A stretch of DNA of 64,000 nt, taken from the NCBI GenBank assembly GCA_023053685.1, contig JALIGW010000002.1, forward strand, positions 255,675,346-255,739,345, read 5' to 3'. This stretch comes from Diadophis punctatus similis. Taxonomy: Eukaryota > Chordata > Lepidosauria > Squamata > Dipsadidae. The position numbers and the translations under genes were made by a program. The notes beneath the pieces were generated by a model, which had not been told where the DNA came from, searched no databases, and was given only the letters and a program-made list of their open reading frames with translations. Below, in pieces: positions 1 through 14,190 of this stretch (position 1 is its first letter; every line of letters starts with the position of its first letter).

Positions 1-336
1 CCTAGCAGGGATCTGTGTAGGAATTTAGTCAAAACTATCTTTTAAGGAAGGCCAAAATCAAAGAGAAATTTGTTATGATGGAGGAGGAGCCAGAATGCAA
101 CTCAAGGTGGCCGCTACAAGAGTCGGTCTTCTGCGAAAGACAAACCATAGGCTTGCTCTGAAGGGAGGGAATTCCTTTGTGCGCCTTAAGTCTTCTAGCT
201 TGAAGAGGGAGTTCTATCTTTCTTATTGGATTACCTTCTACTAAACCCAACATCTAAGATACGAGGACACAGAGAATTAAAGATAACTAGAATCTTTCTA
301 GAAAATCTCCAATCCAGTGGAACAGTCTCCCCTTAC

Positions 337-453
337 CTAGTGAGGTATCCTGATCTTGACCTTTATCCTTGGGGATCCCTCTGAAAGACAGATCATGAGA
401 AAGATTTGTGCGATCCACCCAATTACTCCCCATTCCTGGCAGGACCTCAGAAC
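337..453 (-). pseudogene. SCAN-KRAB linker exon, 117-bp frameshifted version (left-edge copy)
   Basis: The exon is bounded by an acceptor (TTTTTAG) and donor (TAG|GTAAGG) and matches the 130-bp exon of ZNF C at 50097-50226. It is 13 bases shorter (a 12-base and a 1-base loss), so the ZNF C frame cannot be kept. The same 117-bp form occurs at 14894-15010 and 33761-33877. It may survive as a non-coding 5' exon. Confidence 0.7.
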
Positions 454-739
454 CTAAAAATTAAGCAAAGAGGAGCAGTTAAGAGGACAGGAGAAAAAAG
501 GGTGTGGATTTTATTTTCTGCCCACAAAACCCTTGTGTCCATCAGTTGCGATGGATGAGACCCAATGGGAGAATCGCTCCAAATGAGAGATTCTTTGGAA
601 GGACACAACAACAATTTCGCTAATGAGATTCTCTTAATATCTACTCCCAATATTAATCTCCCAAACCCCATCAAGGAGAAGTGGAAGAATTCAAGCATGT
701 GAAGATCCCTTTGTGTTCCCCAAAAGAGGCTTCTCTGAC

Positions 740-830
740 CTGGAGCTTTTCCTGATTCTCCTCTTCTGTGACACGCTCAAAAGGGATTTTCCAGCCACTG
801 GCACCGCCGGGCAACTGGTCTCCGCTGGCT
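740..830 (-). pseudogene. SCAN exon relic (3' end only)
   Basis: The 3' end of the SCAN exon and its donor position (CAG|GTCAGAG) can be aligned with ZNF C at 51509-51600. The leucine-rich SCAN core upstream is missing, so no SCAN domain can be made from this copy. Confidence 0.6.
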
Positions 831-1118
831 CTCCTGTCTCTCCAAAGATCTTCCCAGGCTGGGAATCTGAATCAAAATGGAGATCAAGCAGGGGATTTCT
901 TTAGGCTTCCTTCTCTCCTCCCACCTGCCCCATTCTTGGATCTCCCCCCATGCACAGCCAAGAGCAGTTATGGGGCGGATTTCCCGCTCCCTCCAAGCCT
1001 CAAAATCTCCTTCCCTCCCCTGGGGAGGATCTGAATCGCGAGACTCATTCTTGCCCTCCCCCAACAGATTCCCAGGGAGCAACTCTCAGCCGGAACTAGA
1101 CCACCACTCAGACGGAAT

Positions 1119-1176
1119 GGAGCATGCGCAATGGCCTTCTCAGCCGGCAGCCAAGACTTCGCCCCCTGCTGGCACC
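1119..1176. promoter_or_regulatory. NRF1-like plus CTCF-like motif pair in divergent promoter (left-edge copy)
   Basis: GGAGCATGCGCAATGG at 1119-1134 is close to the NRF1 site. On the - strand, 1157-1176 reads GCCAGCAGGGGGCGAAG, close to the vertebrate CTCF core. Both recur at the same place in the other three units (15912-15969, 37619-37676, 53349-53410). A YY1-like AAATGGCGGC follows at 1185. Binding is inferred from motif form only. Confidence 0.6.
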
Positions 1177-1530
1177 TGGGGTGAAATGGCGGCCGTGGGA
1201 GCAGCTTTGGAGGCTATGCAGGGAGCCTACCCGGAGCTGCACCTACCCTGGAGATACGTGTCACGGGGGTCGTGGGAAAAACAAGTGAGCTGTGGCTGGA
1301 GGAGACCTCTAGATTTCGGCTGGTAGCCTGGGATTTCAAAATCTCAGCAGTCATTGCCTCCCCGAGAGATTGCTTCGCTCAGGGCGCACCTGACTCCGCT
1401 TTGGGACAATCTTCCCCTCAGGTGAACACGGAAAGTTCCCCTCCAGTTGAGCTGCACACAATCTGCGTAGCCCCTCCCCCCCTTCTGTTCCAAAGGCTTT
1501 CTCCGCAGGGAGAAATTTACCAGAGATTCT

Positions 1531-1575
1531 GCCCAGAAACAGATGACTCATCAGAATGGAGACTTCCGATTGGCG
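1531..1575 (+). promoter_or_regulatory. MHC class II X/Y boxes (orphan copy 1)
   Basis: GCCCAGAAACAGATGACTCA fits an X1/X2 box, and CCGATTGGC at 1566 fits a Y box (inverted CCAAT) about 20 bases on. This is the arrangement bound by RFX, CREB and NF-Y and activated by CIITA. The same pair precedes the intact MHC gene at 53661. Here it drives only a broken exon 1. Confidence 0.7.
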
Positions 1576-1650
1576 CAACCGATTTCTGGCACGCCAACTC
1601 CAAGTATCCCTGTCAAGCCCCCCCCCCCCCCCCCACAATCTCCCCTCTCC

Positions 1651-1721
1651 GCCTGTTGCTGCTGCGTGTGGGGACGTTGGCCGGCAGCCCTGGAAGCGAA
1701 GGAGGGGAAGGAGGAACCACG
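1651..1721 (+). pseudogene. Orphan MHC class II beta exon 1, ATG lost
   Basis: The frame reads LLLRVGTLAGSPGSEGG and ends at a preserved splice donor (ACG|GTAAGG), matching the leader exon of the intact gene at 53862-53946. A poly-C run and a deletion of about 35 bases replace the sequence that carries the ATG in the sister copies. No exon 2-6 follows before ZNF A. It is a truncated duplicate of the MHC gene. Confidence 0.75.
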
Positions 1722-2734
1722 GTAAGGGTGGGGAAGTGGGAAGGACCACTGATGCTGCTGGGGGCGCGGGGGGTGGGGAGACGTCAACTGGAACCCACTC
1801 AGGAGAAACGTTGAGGAAATGGATGCAGGGAGAGGGGAGCTTGCGTGACTCCTCCCCTTTCCTCTTGGCCACGCCTCTGCCAGTGCGATTCCCAAACGGA
1901 GAAGCGGGAAAAGGGGTTCCGAGATGGGTGGGAGGAGCTTATTCTGGCGGGAAGAGCAGAGACCGAGACAGACGCCGCTCTGAGGGAAGAGCCACCATGG
2001 CGGTGTGTGTCTTTGGGGCCCTTCGGGAGGGACTAGACTCCTTTCTCTGGGTCAGAAATCGAATTGGGCCTCCTTCTGCTCCCCTCTTCTCCCTCAGGGG
2101 CCCCTTTCCAGCTTCTCTGATGGGAGACCCCCAGGCGACCTTTTGAAGTCAACCCAGTCACTGAGGCAAATGAATCCGACGATCCCCAGATCCCCACACT
2201 GGATCCCCTTTCAAACCCTCGGCCTCCACTCTCCCCTAAAGACCCTTCAGAATAATGATGGTATTTCTTTCAGGGCTTCATTTGCAAAGGGAAAGAGTGG
2301 AATCGCTAGCTGGACAATAAGAAATATATTGGACTTATTCAATTGATACATTATTTAATGATATTAAGTGGGAAGAAAATTGTAGACGCTCCCTGGACCT
2401 CCCCACTCAAAGTACAAATCCTTAAAGGCCAAAAACACCTTCCAGGTTGTAGAAAGAGGCAAAAGGCTGAAATTTTCTGGTTCCCCTTTGAGTCCTCAAA
2501 GGAAGGAAGAAGAGAAAGTTGGCTGAAACACTTTCAATGTCCTATGGATTATCTCCAGGGATGTAAAATTACATAATTAGGAAAATTCTAATAAAAATGC
2601 CAAGATTTTATAATGAGGAATATTCCTATATTTTATCAGCTACAATTTTTCTCATTCTTTGCTTCTTTCTACCTTGCTAATGCTTTTGTCATTCCATGGT
2701 TTTCAAGGCATCATTGTGCAATGTGAAACTGAGT

Positions 2735-4492
2735 CAGATGTGAACATCCCAGTAAAATTGGACCAAGAATATTTTATAAATTTAAATAAAATGCTAAACA
2801 AATTTATATGGCAAGAAAAAAGACCTAGAATTAGACTGAAACTTTTACAGGAAGCAAAAGAAAGAGGAGGATTTGGCTTACCAGGTTGGGAAGGGTAATA
2901 TCAAGCGGCCGTGCTCACTTGGGTGAGAGATTGGATAAAATTGAAAAACAAAAGGGTATTAGTATTAGAGGATCATGATATACAAACTGGCTGGCACGCT
3001 TTTCTATGGGATGACAAGCAAAAAGCACACCAAAACTTCCTAAGACATCAAGTAAGACGAACTATATTAACAGTATGAATCAAAATAAGAAAACAGATGT
3101 ACAGGGGAATCCCTCTTTGATTTTCGTCTCTTGAGGCATTTGTGCACCCAAAATTCATGAAATTAGGAAAAGTTGTAACATACAAAGAAATACTAAAGGA
3201 AGAAGAGGATATAAAAACCAGAATGGAATTGTCGGAAGAGGGGATTGAGCTAGAATGGTGGAAATATTTCCAGATTAAATCTAGGTATGAAAAAGATAAG
3301 AAAGAACGTTGGCCTTCCGTAAAGCCATCAAGACCTGGCTCTTCCGACAGGCCTGGTGATAAGGACCGTCTAGAATGAATTAAAGTGGTCACCCCTTGTA
3401 TGATTGATTGAATCATTTTTTTTAACTTTTATATGTATTTTTAAAAACCAATACTTGACATTTTTACTGATTTATTCATTTCCTGTTGTAAGCCGCCCAG
3501 AGTCCCCCGGGAGTTGGGCGGCATATAAATTTGAACAAATAAATAAACAAACAAACAAACAAACAAGATATCGAGAAAGAAATAGTACTAGAAAAAATAT
3601 TGTTGGGATCAGAAGATAAATCAATAAAGAAAATCTATCAACATCTATTAGAATACAAAATGGAAGAGGAACAAGTCAAAGAAACAATGGTCAAATGGGT
3701 GCAAAACTTTGGATACAATATTAACTTAGAAAAATGGCAAGAACTATGGAGCAGGAATAAAAAATTGACATTAGCCACTACATACAAGGAAAATTTATAC
3801 AAAATGTTCTATAGGTGGCACACTCCGCTAACACAATTAGCGAAAATCGATAAAAAGCTCTCACCAAAATGTTGGAAATGCAAATTAGCAAATGGTTCAT
3901 ATTGTCACATGTGGTGGCTATGCATCAAAGCAAAGATGTATTGGAATAAGGTGCAGACATGGCTAGAAGAAATACTAGGAAGAAATAGAAAAAACACCAG
4001 AACTGTTTTTACAAGGAATAGCCCATGAAAAATATGAAAAAGGACAATTTTATTTAATTTTACATTTAATAACTGCGGCAAGGTTAATATACGAGCAATA
4101 CTGGAAAAATGAAAATACACCAACCAAAGATGAATTAATAGAAAAAATAATGGCATGTGCAGAAATGGACAGATTAACAATGGAAATGAAAGATAAGGAC
4201 GAGACAGAATATTATGTAATTTGGGAGAAATTCTATCATTGGTTAGAAAAGAAGAACAGTCAAAACATTTGAAAAATAAGGGTAGAAGGAGAAGAAGGAT
4301 CAGATAAAAATAAACAAATGAGGGATGCTCATGTAAGATCAAAAAGTAATGTAATGTAAATAATGATAGTACCTGTTATGGAAATATTGTTGAATGGAAT
4401 GACAAAACAGGATGGTCACAAAGTGTCCAATGTTTTTAAATGTTTTATGTGTGTGTATATAAATAAAGAAATTTAATAATTTAAAAAAGATA
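2735..4492 (+). mobile_element. L1-type LINE, 5'-truncated, split by a CR1/L2 tail
   Basis: Broken frames encode the C-terminal part of an L1 ORF2 protein, with motifs such as FIWQEKRPRI, GGFGLPGWE, YKMFYRWH and CWKC...HMWW. An A-rich 3' end with AATAAA lies at 4460-4492. Stops and frameshifts make it inactive. A separate LINE tail sits inside it at 3309-3568. Confidence 0.8.
3309..3568 (+). mobile_element. CR1/L2-type LINE 3' tail
   Basis: The last codons resemble the F-K-T-W-L-F-R-Q end of CR1/L2 ORF2 (compare 50460-50519). The common tail GCCGCCCAGAGTCCCCCGGG..GGGCGGCATATAAAT and (AAAT/AAAC)n follow. It interrupts the L1 copy, so it inserted later. Confidence 0.75.
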
Positions 4493-5965
4493 AAACAAAT
4501 CCCATGTTAAAAAATAGTTTGTATCTTCTTTGTCCTTTAATGTTAACCTATCCATTTCTGTACAATCTAGTATTCTTCTAATTATATTTTCGTCTGTAGG
4601 TGTTTCCTCATTCTTCCACTGTTGTGCAAATACAATTCTCCCAGCTGTCAAGACATGTAGTATTTAAGATTTTTTCCCTTTGTCATATTTTTATGGTATT
4701 ATACCTAACACAAATATTTCTGGCTTTAAATATATATGCTGCTTTAACATTTTCTCTAACCATGTTTGTATTTTCGTCCAATGTTTTTTTGCCTTTGGGC
4801 ATGTCCATCACATATGGTAATAAGAACCCGGTATCTGATTATATTTCCAACATTTGGCGGACATGTTTTTAAACATCTTTGCTAGCCTTCCCGGTGGCAA
4901 ATGCCACCTGTAAAACATTTTCTACAGGTTTTCCTTATAGTTGCCATTGTCAATTTGTAATTTCTATCCCCAAGTTTTTGCCATTGATCTAATTCTATGA
5001 TATATCCAAAGCTTTTTACCCATACTATCATTGTTTCTTTCAGTTGTTCATCTTCCATTTTAAGGCTTAATAGAAAGCTATATATTTTCTTTATTAATTC
5101 TTCATCCATCGCTAATAGTATCCGGTCAAGGGTTGTTGGCTCTTTATAGAAACCATGTCTTTGCATCTTTCTCATACCTCGATTGTATTTGCAGGTGTGG
5201 CCACCATTCTAGGTCCACACCTTAGTTTTGTAGTTCCTATTTTGTTTTTAGTTCCCCTTCCTCATTCAGAATCTCTTTATATGTTACAATTTTTTCCAAG
5301 TTTACAACATTTGGATGTATCAGTACTTCCATTGTGGAAAGCCAAGTTGGTATTTTCATATAGATTTTTGCTTTAACCTTTTAAGAGTGTTTCTTACATC
5401 ATGTGTTTGAAAATACCTGTGTATTTTATTCTTTTGATACCACAAAAAGGCATGCCATCCCAATTGAAGATCATGTCCCTCCAACAGTATTAGTCTTCTG
5501 TCTTAGATTTATCCATTCTTTCACCCAAGTTAGTATGGAAGCCTGGTAATAAAGATCCCAATCTGGCAACCCAAAGCCCCCATTGTTTTTAGATTCTTGC
5601 AGCATTTTCAGTCTTATTCTTGCTCTTTTTTCTTGCCTAATGTACTTCAAGATTATTGTATTTACCTCATCAAAGTACTTTTTCCTCTAATTTTATAGGG
5701 GTAGTTTGGAACAAAAAAAGCAGGATATTCATTTTTATGGTTGCTATTCTTCCTCTCATTGACAGTTGCAAGGTTTTTCAGCTTTCCAAGTCCAATTTAA
5801 TTTGTTGTATTAATCTTTTATAGTTACATTCTTTAATTGTTACACATCTTGCTGTTAAGGATACTCCCAAATATTTAAAGTTCTTGACTACCTGAAGGTC
5901 TGTCTTTGTCAATGCATTTTTCTGTTCATCTGTAAGGGAAATAAGTTGATTTCTGTCCATAGGAT
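4493..5965 (-). mobile_element. L1-type LINE (reverse) at the 3' end of ZNF A
   Basis: The reverse strand carries L1 ORF2 fragments (KYLGVSLTARC, QIKLDLE, SFGYIIELDQWQKLGDRNYKL). The same element in the same position lies beside ZNF B at 21588-23395, so it predates the A/B duplication. It abuts the last finger units. Confidence 0.8.
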
Positions 5966-6042
5966 ATTTTTCTGCCCACAGTGGATTCTTTCTTGAGAAG
6001 AATTCTCTTTTCACAAAAACGCCTTCCGCATTCTGTACATTT

Positions 6043-8692
<2,650 letters not shown>

Positions 8693-9204
8693 CTAAAGAA
8701 GGAAGAATCTCTGTGAGCAGACTTGATAGAATTTGCAAGATCTCCTTCAACCTGCAAATCCTGCAAAAAGCTCAAATGTCTGTGGAGATTCTCAGTCATC
8801 CATGGTCATGGTTGTCCCAAAGGTGCTTTTTTCAAAACTTAAGTGGACTTTCTGGTTTTTCTTTGAAGACGTTTTGCTTCTCATCCAAGAAGTTTCTTCA
8901 ACAACCAGAAAGTTCAGTTGCCTCTTGAAAAAAGCACCTTTGGGACTAAAAGCCAAAGTAAAAAATCTTGATTGGACATTTCCCTAGGTGGACCCAACTC
9001 ATAATATGATAAAAAGGGTAGAATTCACACCCTACTGCTGACTTTCAATTAGTGCATGTTTTATCATCTTGACTGACCCTGCTGACTTTCAATATCATCC
9101 ACCTGCCTTGATCAAGTGGCACAGCATGCCTTGGACAAACCATCTACCAGTGGCCCCAACATTTCATCATGTTTGCCAGAGGTTCTGTGGGATTTCTGTG
9201 GGAT
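8693..9204. other. ZNF A intron segment shared with ZNF B
   Basis: This part matches 26359-27060 of ZNF B apart from an LTR present only there. It contains an imperfect inverted repeat at about 8820-8945 (AAAGGTGCTTTTTTCAA and its complement). No gene is seen. Confidence 0.5.
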
Positions 9205-9449
9205 GAGCTGAGATGGTGCAGTGGTTAAAAGCAGCACTGCAACCTACTTCAGCTGGCTGCTAGTTCAGCAGTTCAGCTGTTCAAATCTCACCGGCTCAAG
9301 GTTGACTCAACCTTCCATCCTTCTGGGGTCGGTAAAATGAGGACCCAGATTGTTGGGGGCAATATGCTGAACTCTGTAAACCGCTTAGAGAGGGCCGTAA
9401 AGCACTATGAAGCGGTATATAAGTCTAAGTGCTATTGCTATTGCTATTT
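9205..9449 (+). mobile_element. tRNA-derived SINE
   Basis: It starts GAGCTGAGATGGTGCAGTGG (A-box-like) and has TTCAAATCTCACC (B-box-like), a conserved body (AAAATGAGGACCCAGATTG; GTATATAAGTCTAAGTGC) and a (TTGCTA)n tail. The flanks repeat ATTTCTGT. The corresponding site in ZNF B at about 27050 is empty. Confidence 0.85.
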
Positions 9450-10240
9450 CTGTCTGACATAGTAACCAAATGGTCTTAGCGGTACTTTGAAGGATCAGCT
9501 TTGCTCACACTCATGAATATTTCAATTTAACTTTTTTAGTACTTTATCGAAGTATAAAACACAAAGAAAAAAAATCCATGGAAAAGTAAGAAGAGAGGAA
9601 GGGAAAAAGGAGGTGACATGGCCAGCAGGTGACACGCCCAGAGAATCTCCTGTCTCTGGACTCGTTTTTCCAACTTAACGAAAGAATGAGGAGGCTTCCT
9701 TTTGTCTGCTTGACTTTCCGAGGTTAAGGAAAGTCCCAGAATCATCCCTCAAGATCCTCCGATAACAGCAACAGCCTGCAAGCAGTTTTAGAAGTTGAGC
9801 TTCCAAGATAACTGATGAGCTGAAGCCGAGAGGCGGGGTCGAAATCACATCGTTGTTGGACAAAACAGATGTTTTGGCATTTATTTTTCAAACTGACAAT
9901 AAGCTGTGCGCTTCATTTCTTAAATCATTTATGAGATTATTACCTTTACAAGCTATAGAGGCCGCCACAATGAAGGAGGAGGCTGAGCGATGTACAAGTG
10001 CTGCGGCCACTAAGGGAGGGGTGGAGGACGAAGTGAGGTAATGGGCGGGGAGGACAATTTATGAGACTATTACATTTACAAGCTATAGAGGCTTTCTTTA
10101 GTTATAGCTTACCACCTGTTTTTGAAGTTTTGAACGCCATTTTTGACATTATTATAAAACAAGAAGAGGATTGCTACAGGCAGCCAAAGTAAGGAAGCAT
10201 GGAATATTCTCCTGTTTCAAATATAAGGATAAAAGCTGTG
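9450..10240. other. Intron of ZNF A with unclassified repeat sequence
   Basis: The first part to about 9750 matches 27060-27310 beside ZNF B. From 9850 to 10240 there is an unclassified repeat. Its motif GAGGAGGCTGAGCGATG..GGAGGACGAAGT recurs at 10805-10885. Confidence 0.4.
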
Positions 10241-10644
10241 TGTCAGGCCGAAGCCATCTTTGATTGGAGACTTTGTCCTGCCACACTGTATACTTTAGAA
10301 TGTATTCTTGCTGTGGGAACTTGGGAGGGGCTGTTGCATGAGGGATGTAGAGATGTAGCCGTAACAAATTCGTTCTAGATTCTCAAGGTCATCCTTTGTC
10401 CAGCACCTGCCCGGAAGGTGATGGGAGTAACGGACACATTGGCAGAAGACAACTGGTCAACGTGATGAACTTGTGGGAGTGGGTACAAGGGAGTGAACTT
10501 TAAACTGGGTGGAGAAACCCCCGTAGCTTTAGATTCGGGTTTCTCACAGATGTGCCAATGTGGCTCTGTTAATAAACTGGAACTTTGAGGAATATTCTGC
10601 CTCGGACTCTGATTTAGTTTTGGATGCTATTTGGAACCCTGACG
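10241..10644 (+). mobile_element. Solo LTR (404 bp)
   Basis: The ends are TGTCAGG and CCTGACG, flanked by the perfect 5-bp duplication CTGTG (10236-10240 and 10645-10649). AATAAA lies at about 10571 near the 3' end. No internal retroviral genes remain, as expected after LTR-LTR recombination. It lies in the ZNF A intron. Confidence 0.75.
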
Positions 10645-10666
10645 CTGTGGTTTTAATGTACTACCA

Positions 10667-10884
10667 TGTTTCCCCCAAAATAAGATCCGGTCTTATAATT
10701 TTTTGGTCACCAAAATAAGCACCAGCTCTTAATTTTTTTCCACAGCCGCAACGGACAGAGTGAGGCAGGGGGGAGGCTGAAGCTTCTTCTCCTTGCTTGC
10801 CGCCCCAATGGAGCAGGAGGCTGAGCAATGCACTGGTGCTGCAGCCATTAAGCGAGACGGTGGGAGGGTGGAGGACGAAGTCCC
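10667..10884. repeat. Fragment of DNA element with CCCAAAATAAGA end
   Basis: TGTTTCCCCCAAAATAAGATCC resembles one end of a common vertebrate DNA element. A GAGGAGGCTGAGCAATG-type segment related to 9970-10040 follows. Only a partial copy can be seen. Confidence 0.4.
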
Positions 10885-11500
10885 AAAAGTACAAGCATTC
10901 GCAGATGACTTAGTATTTATTTTAGAAGAACCATTGGAAACAGGCCCTAAGTTAATGACAATAATAGAAGAATATGGGAAAGTCACAGGATTGAAAATAA
11001 ACAAAGATAAAACTAAAATCTTAGTTAAAAATCTCATAGAAAACAGAATAGAGAATTGACAGAGAAATTAGATTTACAGATAGTTAAGAAAGATAAATAC
11101 TTGGCAATATACTTAACAGCAAAATGTGTTACAATCAAGGAAGATAATTATATCAGACTGTTGCAACAAATTAAAGAAGATTTTGATAAATGAAAAAATT
11201 TGCAGCTATGAATGGTAGGGAGAATAACAACTATAAAAATGAACATCTTGCCAAAGTTACTTTTCCTGTTACAAACGGTCCCAATAAAACTAGGGAAAAA
11301 AACAACATTGATGAATTAAATACTATAATTTTGAAATATGTCTGGCAGGGGAAAAAAAACAAGAATAGGATTGAAAATGTTGCAAGAGTCCAAAAACAAT
11401 GGGGGCTTTGAATTACCAGATTAGGGGTTCTATTACCATGCAGCTGTATTAACATGGTTGAGGGAATTGATAACTGTTAGACCAGGGATCTGCAACCTTA
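10885..11500 (+). mobile_element. L1-type LINE fragment including the RT catalytic motif
   Basis: VQAFADDLVFILEEP followed by KINKDKTKIL is the L1 reverse transcriptase FADD region. A shifted frame gives ILKYVWQGKKNKNRI further on. Frameshifts and stops show decay. Confidence 0.8.
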
Positions 11501-12430
11501 AACACTCAAACAGCCATTTGGATCCGTTTCCCACAGAAACGAAAACACCGGGAGCCACAAAATCTGGGTGGAGGTGGTCAACTCAACGTCACCCACCCTC
11601 CAGCCACCCCTACCCAGGTTTCATGGTACTCGGTGTTTTCTGTGGGAAATGGGTCTCTCTCTCTCTCTCTCTCTTTCTATCCCTCTCCCCCTCATTTCTG
11701 TTTTTCTGTCTTTTTCCCTCTCCCTCTCCTTCCTTCCTTCCTTCTCTTTCTTTTTCTTTCTCATTCAATACAATAGCAAATCCAAACTAAATTTATTAAC
11801 TGAGGGAAATTGCTTCATTCATAGTGAACTCTAAGTTGATAGAAACTGGCAAGATTGTACTAACGGCAATAGCATATATATATTTATTTCTTTGGAGTTT
11901 GATAATATAATACCTTATCCAAAATTATAAATAATCTTATTTTCAGATGCATTTTTTACCATCTCTGTTATTTCCTTAAAAAGACATCAGACTTGCCTCC
12001 AATTTCTCCCTTCAGGCAAACTGCAGTTTTCTTGGCAAGAGATCTAACTTGCCATTGCTTTCGTCATAAGTCTGAGAGAATTTTATTTTTTCTTTCTTTC
12101 TTTTTTCTTTCTTTTTTCTTTCTTTCCTTCTTCTTCCTTCCTTCCTTCCTTCCTTCCTTTTTTCCCTTCCTTTCTCTCCCCTTCTCTCTCATTTGTTTCC
12201 CTCTCTCTCATTTTCTCCCTCCAACTCTTTCATTTCTCTCTCTCCCCCACTTCTCTCTTTCTCAATTGTTTTTCTCTCTTTTGCCTCTTTAGGAAAGGAC
12301 ACTTGATACTCTCCCAAGAAGAAAAAGACTCTATTCTATGAAGATAAGCTGGAAGGAGTGATTTAAATATGGCTTATTTAATTAGGATCAATTTTTTTTT
12401 AAAAAAAATGATATATGTACTATTAGAAAG
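11501..12430. repeat. Pyrimidine-rich low-complexity DNA
   Basis: Runs of (CT)n, (TTCC)n and (CTTT)n lie at 11648-11765 and 12088-12290, with AT-rich spacers. Open frames here are low-complexity artefacts. No gene is seen. Confidence 0.7.
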
Positions 12431-12624
12431 CTTTATTTATTTTATTTTTTTATTTTGTGAGACATGTACAGGTTAGTAGTTGTTTGTATAAACATAAAAT
12501 AAGTTTTAAAAGTACTGATAAAAAAGGACAGTAGGACAGGGACGGCAGGCACAGTGGTGCGCTTATGCATGCCCCTTACAGACCTCTTAGGAACGGGGAG
12601 AGGTCTACTGTAGACAGTCTAAGA
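12431..12624 (-). mobile_element. LINE 3' tail (reverse)
   Basis: ATTTATTTTATTTTT and GTGGTGCGCTTATGCATGCCCC match 36830-37015 and, on the other strand, 63125-63290. It is an oriented non-LTR tail ending in (AAAT)n on the - strand. Confidence 0.6.
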
Positions 12625-12768
12625 CAGGGGTCTCCAACCTTGGCAGCTTTAAGACTTGTGGACTTCAACTCCCAGAATTCCACATCCAGCAAAGCTAACA
12701 AAGCTGGCTGTGGAATTCTGGGAGTTGAAGTCCACAAGTCTTAAAATTGGCAAGGTTGGAGACCCCTG
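12625..12768. mobile_element. Palindromic miniature element, CAGGGGTCTCCAACC ends
   Basis: The two arms are near-perfect complements around a short spacer, including the 18-base string CTTCAACTCCCAGAATTC. The family recurs at 60602-60861, and a related family at 16176 and 58702. No clear target duplication survives here. Confidence 0.75.
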
Positions 12769-13156
12769 GCTCTAGAACAATAATAAAGCAGTCTTTAAAA
12801 AATAAGTCTAATAATTTGAACATTCTACAGACATTTATAGTTATTCACTTATCCCCTTCTATCTAGTTCAGCAAAAAATAAAAATCTGCGTTTCTCTCCC
12901 AGCTATTTGCCTCTTTGCAGTTTCAGTTTCAATTTCATTTTAGCACATGGCAAATCAGCTGTAGGTCGGGAAGCTGCCAGTGACTTGCATACGGGCTCTT
13001 CCCTCTTTGCTGCAAACAGGTAAATTGCTGGAAGACAGAGGCCAAAGGGTGGGGGTGGCTGGATGGGTGGGGCTACATTCAGTGTATTAGACGCACCCAA
13101 GTTTTCACCCTCTTTTGGGGGGTAAAAAGGTGCGTCTTATACTCCAAAAAATATGG
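12769..13156 (-). mobile_element. Partial TA-flanked element with GTATTTTTCGGA ends (reverse)
   Basis: It matches parts of 29652-30807 and 49057-49974 in reverse orientation, ending ATAAGACGCACC / GGTGCGTCTTATACTCC. Its other part was cut off next to the palindrome at 12625. Confidence 0.65.
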
Positions 13157-14115
13157 TAGTTTTGTATTTTTAAAATGAGTATGTATGTATATACAGGTCT
13201 GCCGGTTCTTTAAGTAATGCTGCACAATATTCTAAAGTTGGTAAAATATTATGGACTAGATTTGAAAACATGAGAATGAATGATATATTATTCTCCACAA
13301 CAAGGAGAAGCTGAGATGGTTAAAATGATTCTTTTCTCCAAATAAGAGATTATATTTAATTTTGTCTCTAGCTTGAAATTGCTTCCAGATTTTCTGTTTG
13401 TATGAGAAAAAAAATGAAACTTGTTTCTGTTTTTGTAAACTAGACAGGCTTATTGTTATAGAAATCATTTGTACATTATGTTGTGTAAAAGCAAAAAGGT
13501 GTGGTTATAATGTTGTTACCTTCGACTGTGCCAAAGAGTTGGAAGTAGATGCCTTTTTCTTTTTTTTCTCCCATTACACTAGAGCCACTCTTTCTCCCTT
13601 CCTTACTTTATCATGGTTTTTTTTTCTTTGTATTTTATACTTCAATAAACTAATAAAAATAAAAAAGTTAAATTGAAAAAAAAAACTCGCTCATGAAGAT
13701 TTATGAAAATACTACGGAGGCGTTTCCAGGCATCAAGATGTAGATAATAAAGAAAGCAATTTCTGCTTCTCCTGTTTTTATCTCCTTCCCCAATGAGAGG
13801 AAAACAAGATTAAACTTGCAATAAAGGAGATCTAGCCTAACTATTTATGTGTCCTTCCTGCTTTTCTTGGGACAGGCAACATGAACCTGCCATGTGGCAT
13901 TTTTTTGAAACCAGAATTAAACAACCACTAAGGAATTCCATAGATCTCCAAATCTTTGTTGAGAGGAGGGCCTCGTTTAACTGACCATAAATTTAAATTT
14001 CTAATTTCCTTGTTTGCTTTGCTCAGGAGTAGCAGAATCATAGGTTGAGTCCCCAAAGGAAACTGGAGGTCTCCTATTGCTCCCCCATAGAAGCTGCTAA
14101 TCTCTTCCTTCCTAC
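13157..14115. other. ZNF intron block shared with the ZNF B unit
   Basis: This block matches 31475-31900 and 32500-32957. It is ordinary intron upstream of the KRAB exon. I see no gene in it. Confidence 0.6.
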
Positions 14116-14190
14116 CTGAGTCACGAATCCGGCAGTTCTTTCAGCTCCACCAATAGAAGGAGATGATTCAGTGAACAACGGTGACTCCAT
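14116..14190 (-). CDS. ZNF A first coding exon (probable start)
   Basis: This is the coding part of an 83-bp exon (14116-14198) with acceptor CTTCCCAG and donor CAG|GTAGGA. The ATG at 14190 opens MESPLFTESSPSIGGAERTA, 25 codons that end in phase 0 and join the KRAB exon. In ZNF C the same exon is internal and the Met is the fourth residue. I chose this ATG because the upstream SCAN and linker exons of this copy are broken or out of frame. Confidence 0.65.

Larger units (their letters stand above)
1..2725. other. 5' block of a further ZNF/MHC duplication unit (left-edge copy)
   Basis: This stretch is colinear with 14570-17760 plus 18706-20640, and with 33420-34115 plus 37210-38640. It holds, right to left on the - strand, the upstream exons of a zinc-finger gene whose KRAB and finger exons would lie left of base 1. 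On the + strand it holds an MHC class II promoter and a decayed exon 1. From 1722 to 2725 the copies share about 1 kb in which I recognise no gene. An ATG at 1997 in a good context opens only a short unconserved frame. Confidence 0.75.

Noticed and set aside
1997..2146. ATG in a good context (GCCACCATGG) with short frame as a new gene start
   Set aside because: The frame is short and not kept at 17493 or 38040; no splice donor pattern is shared.
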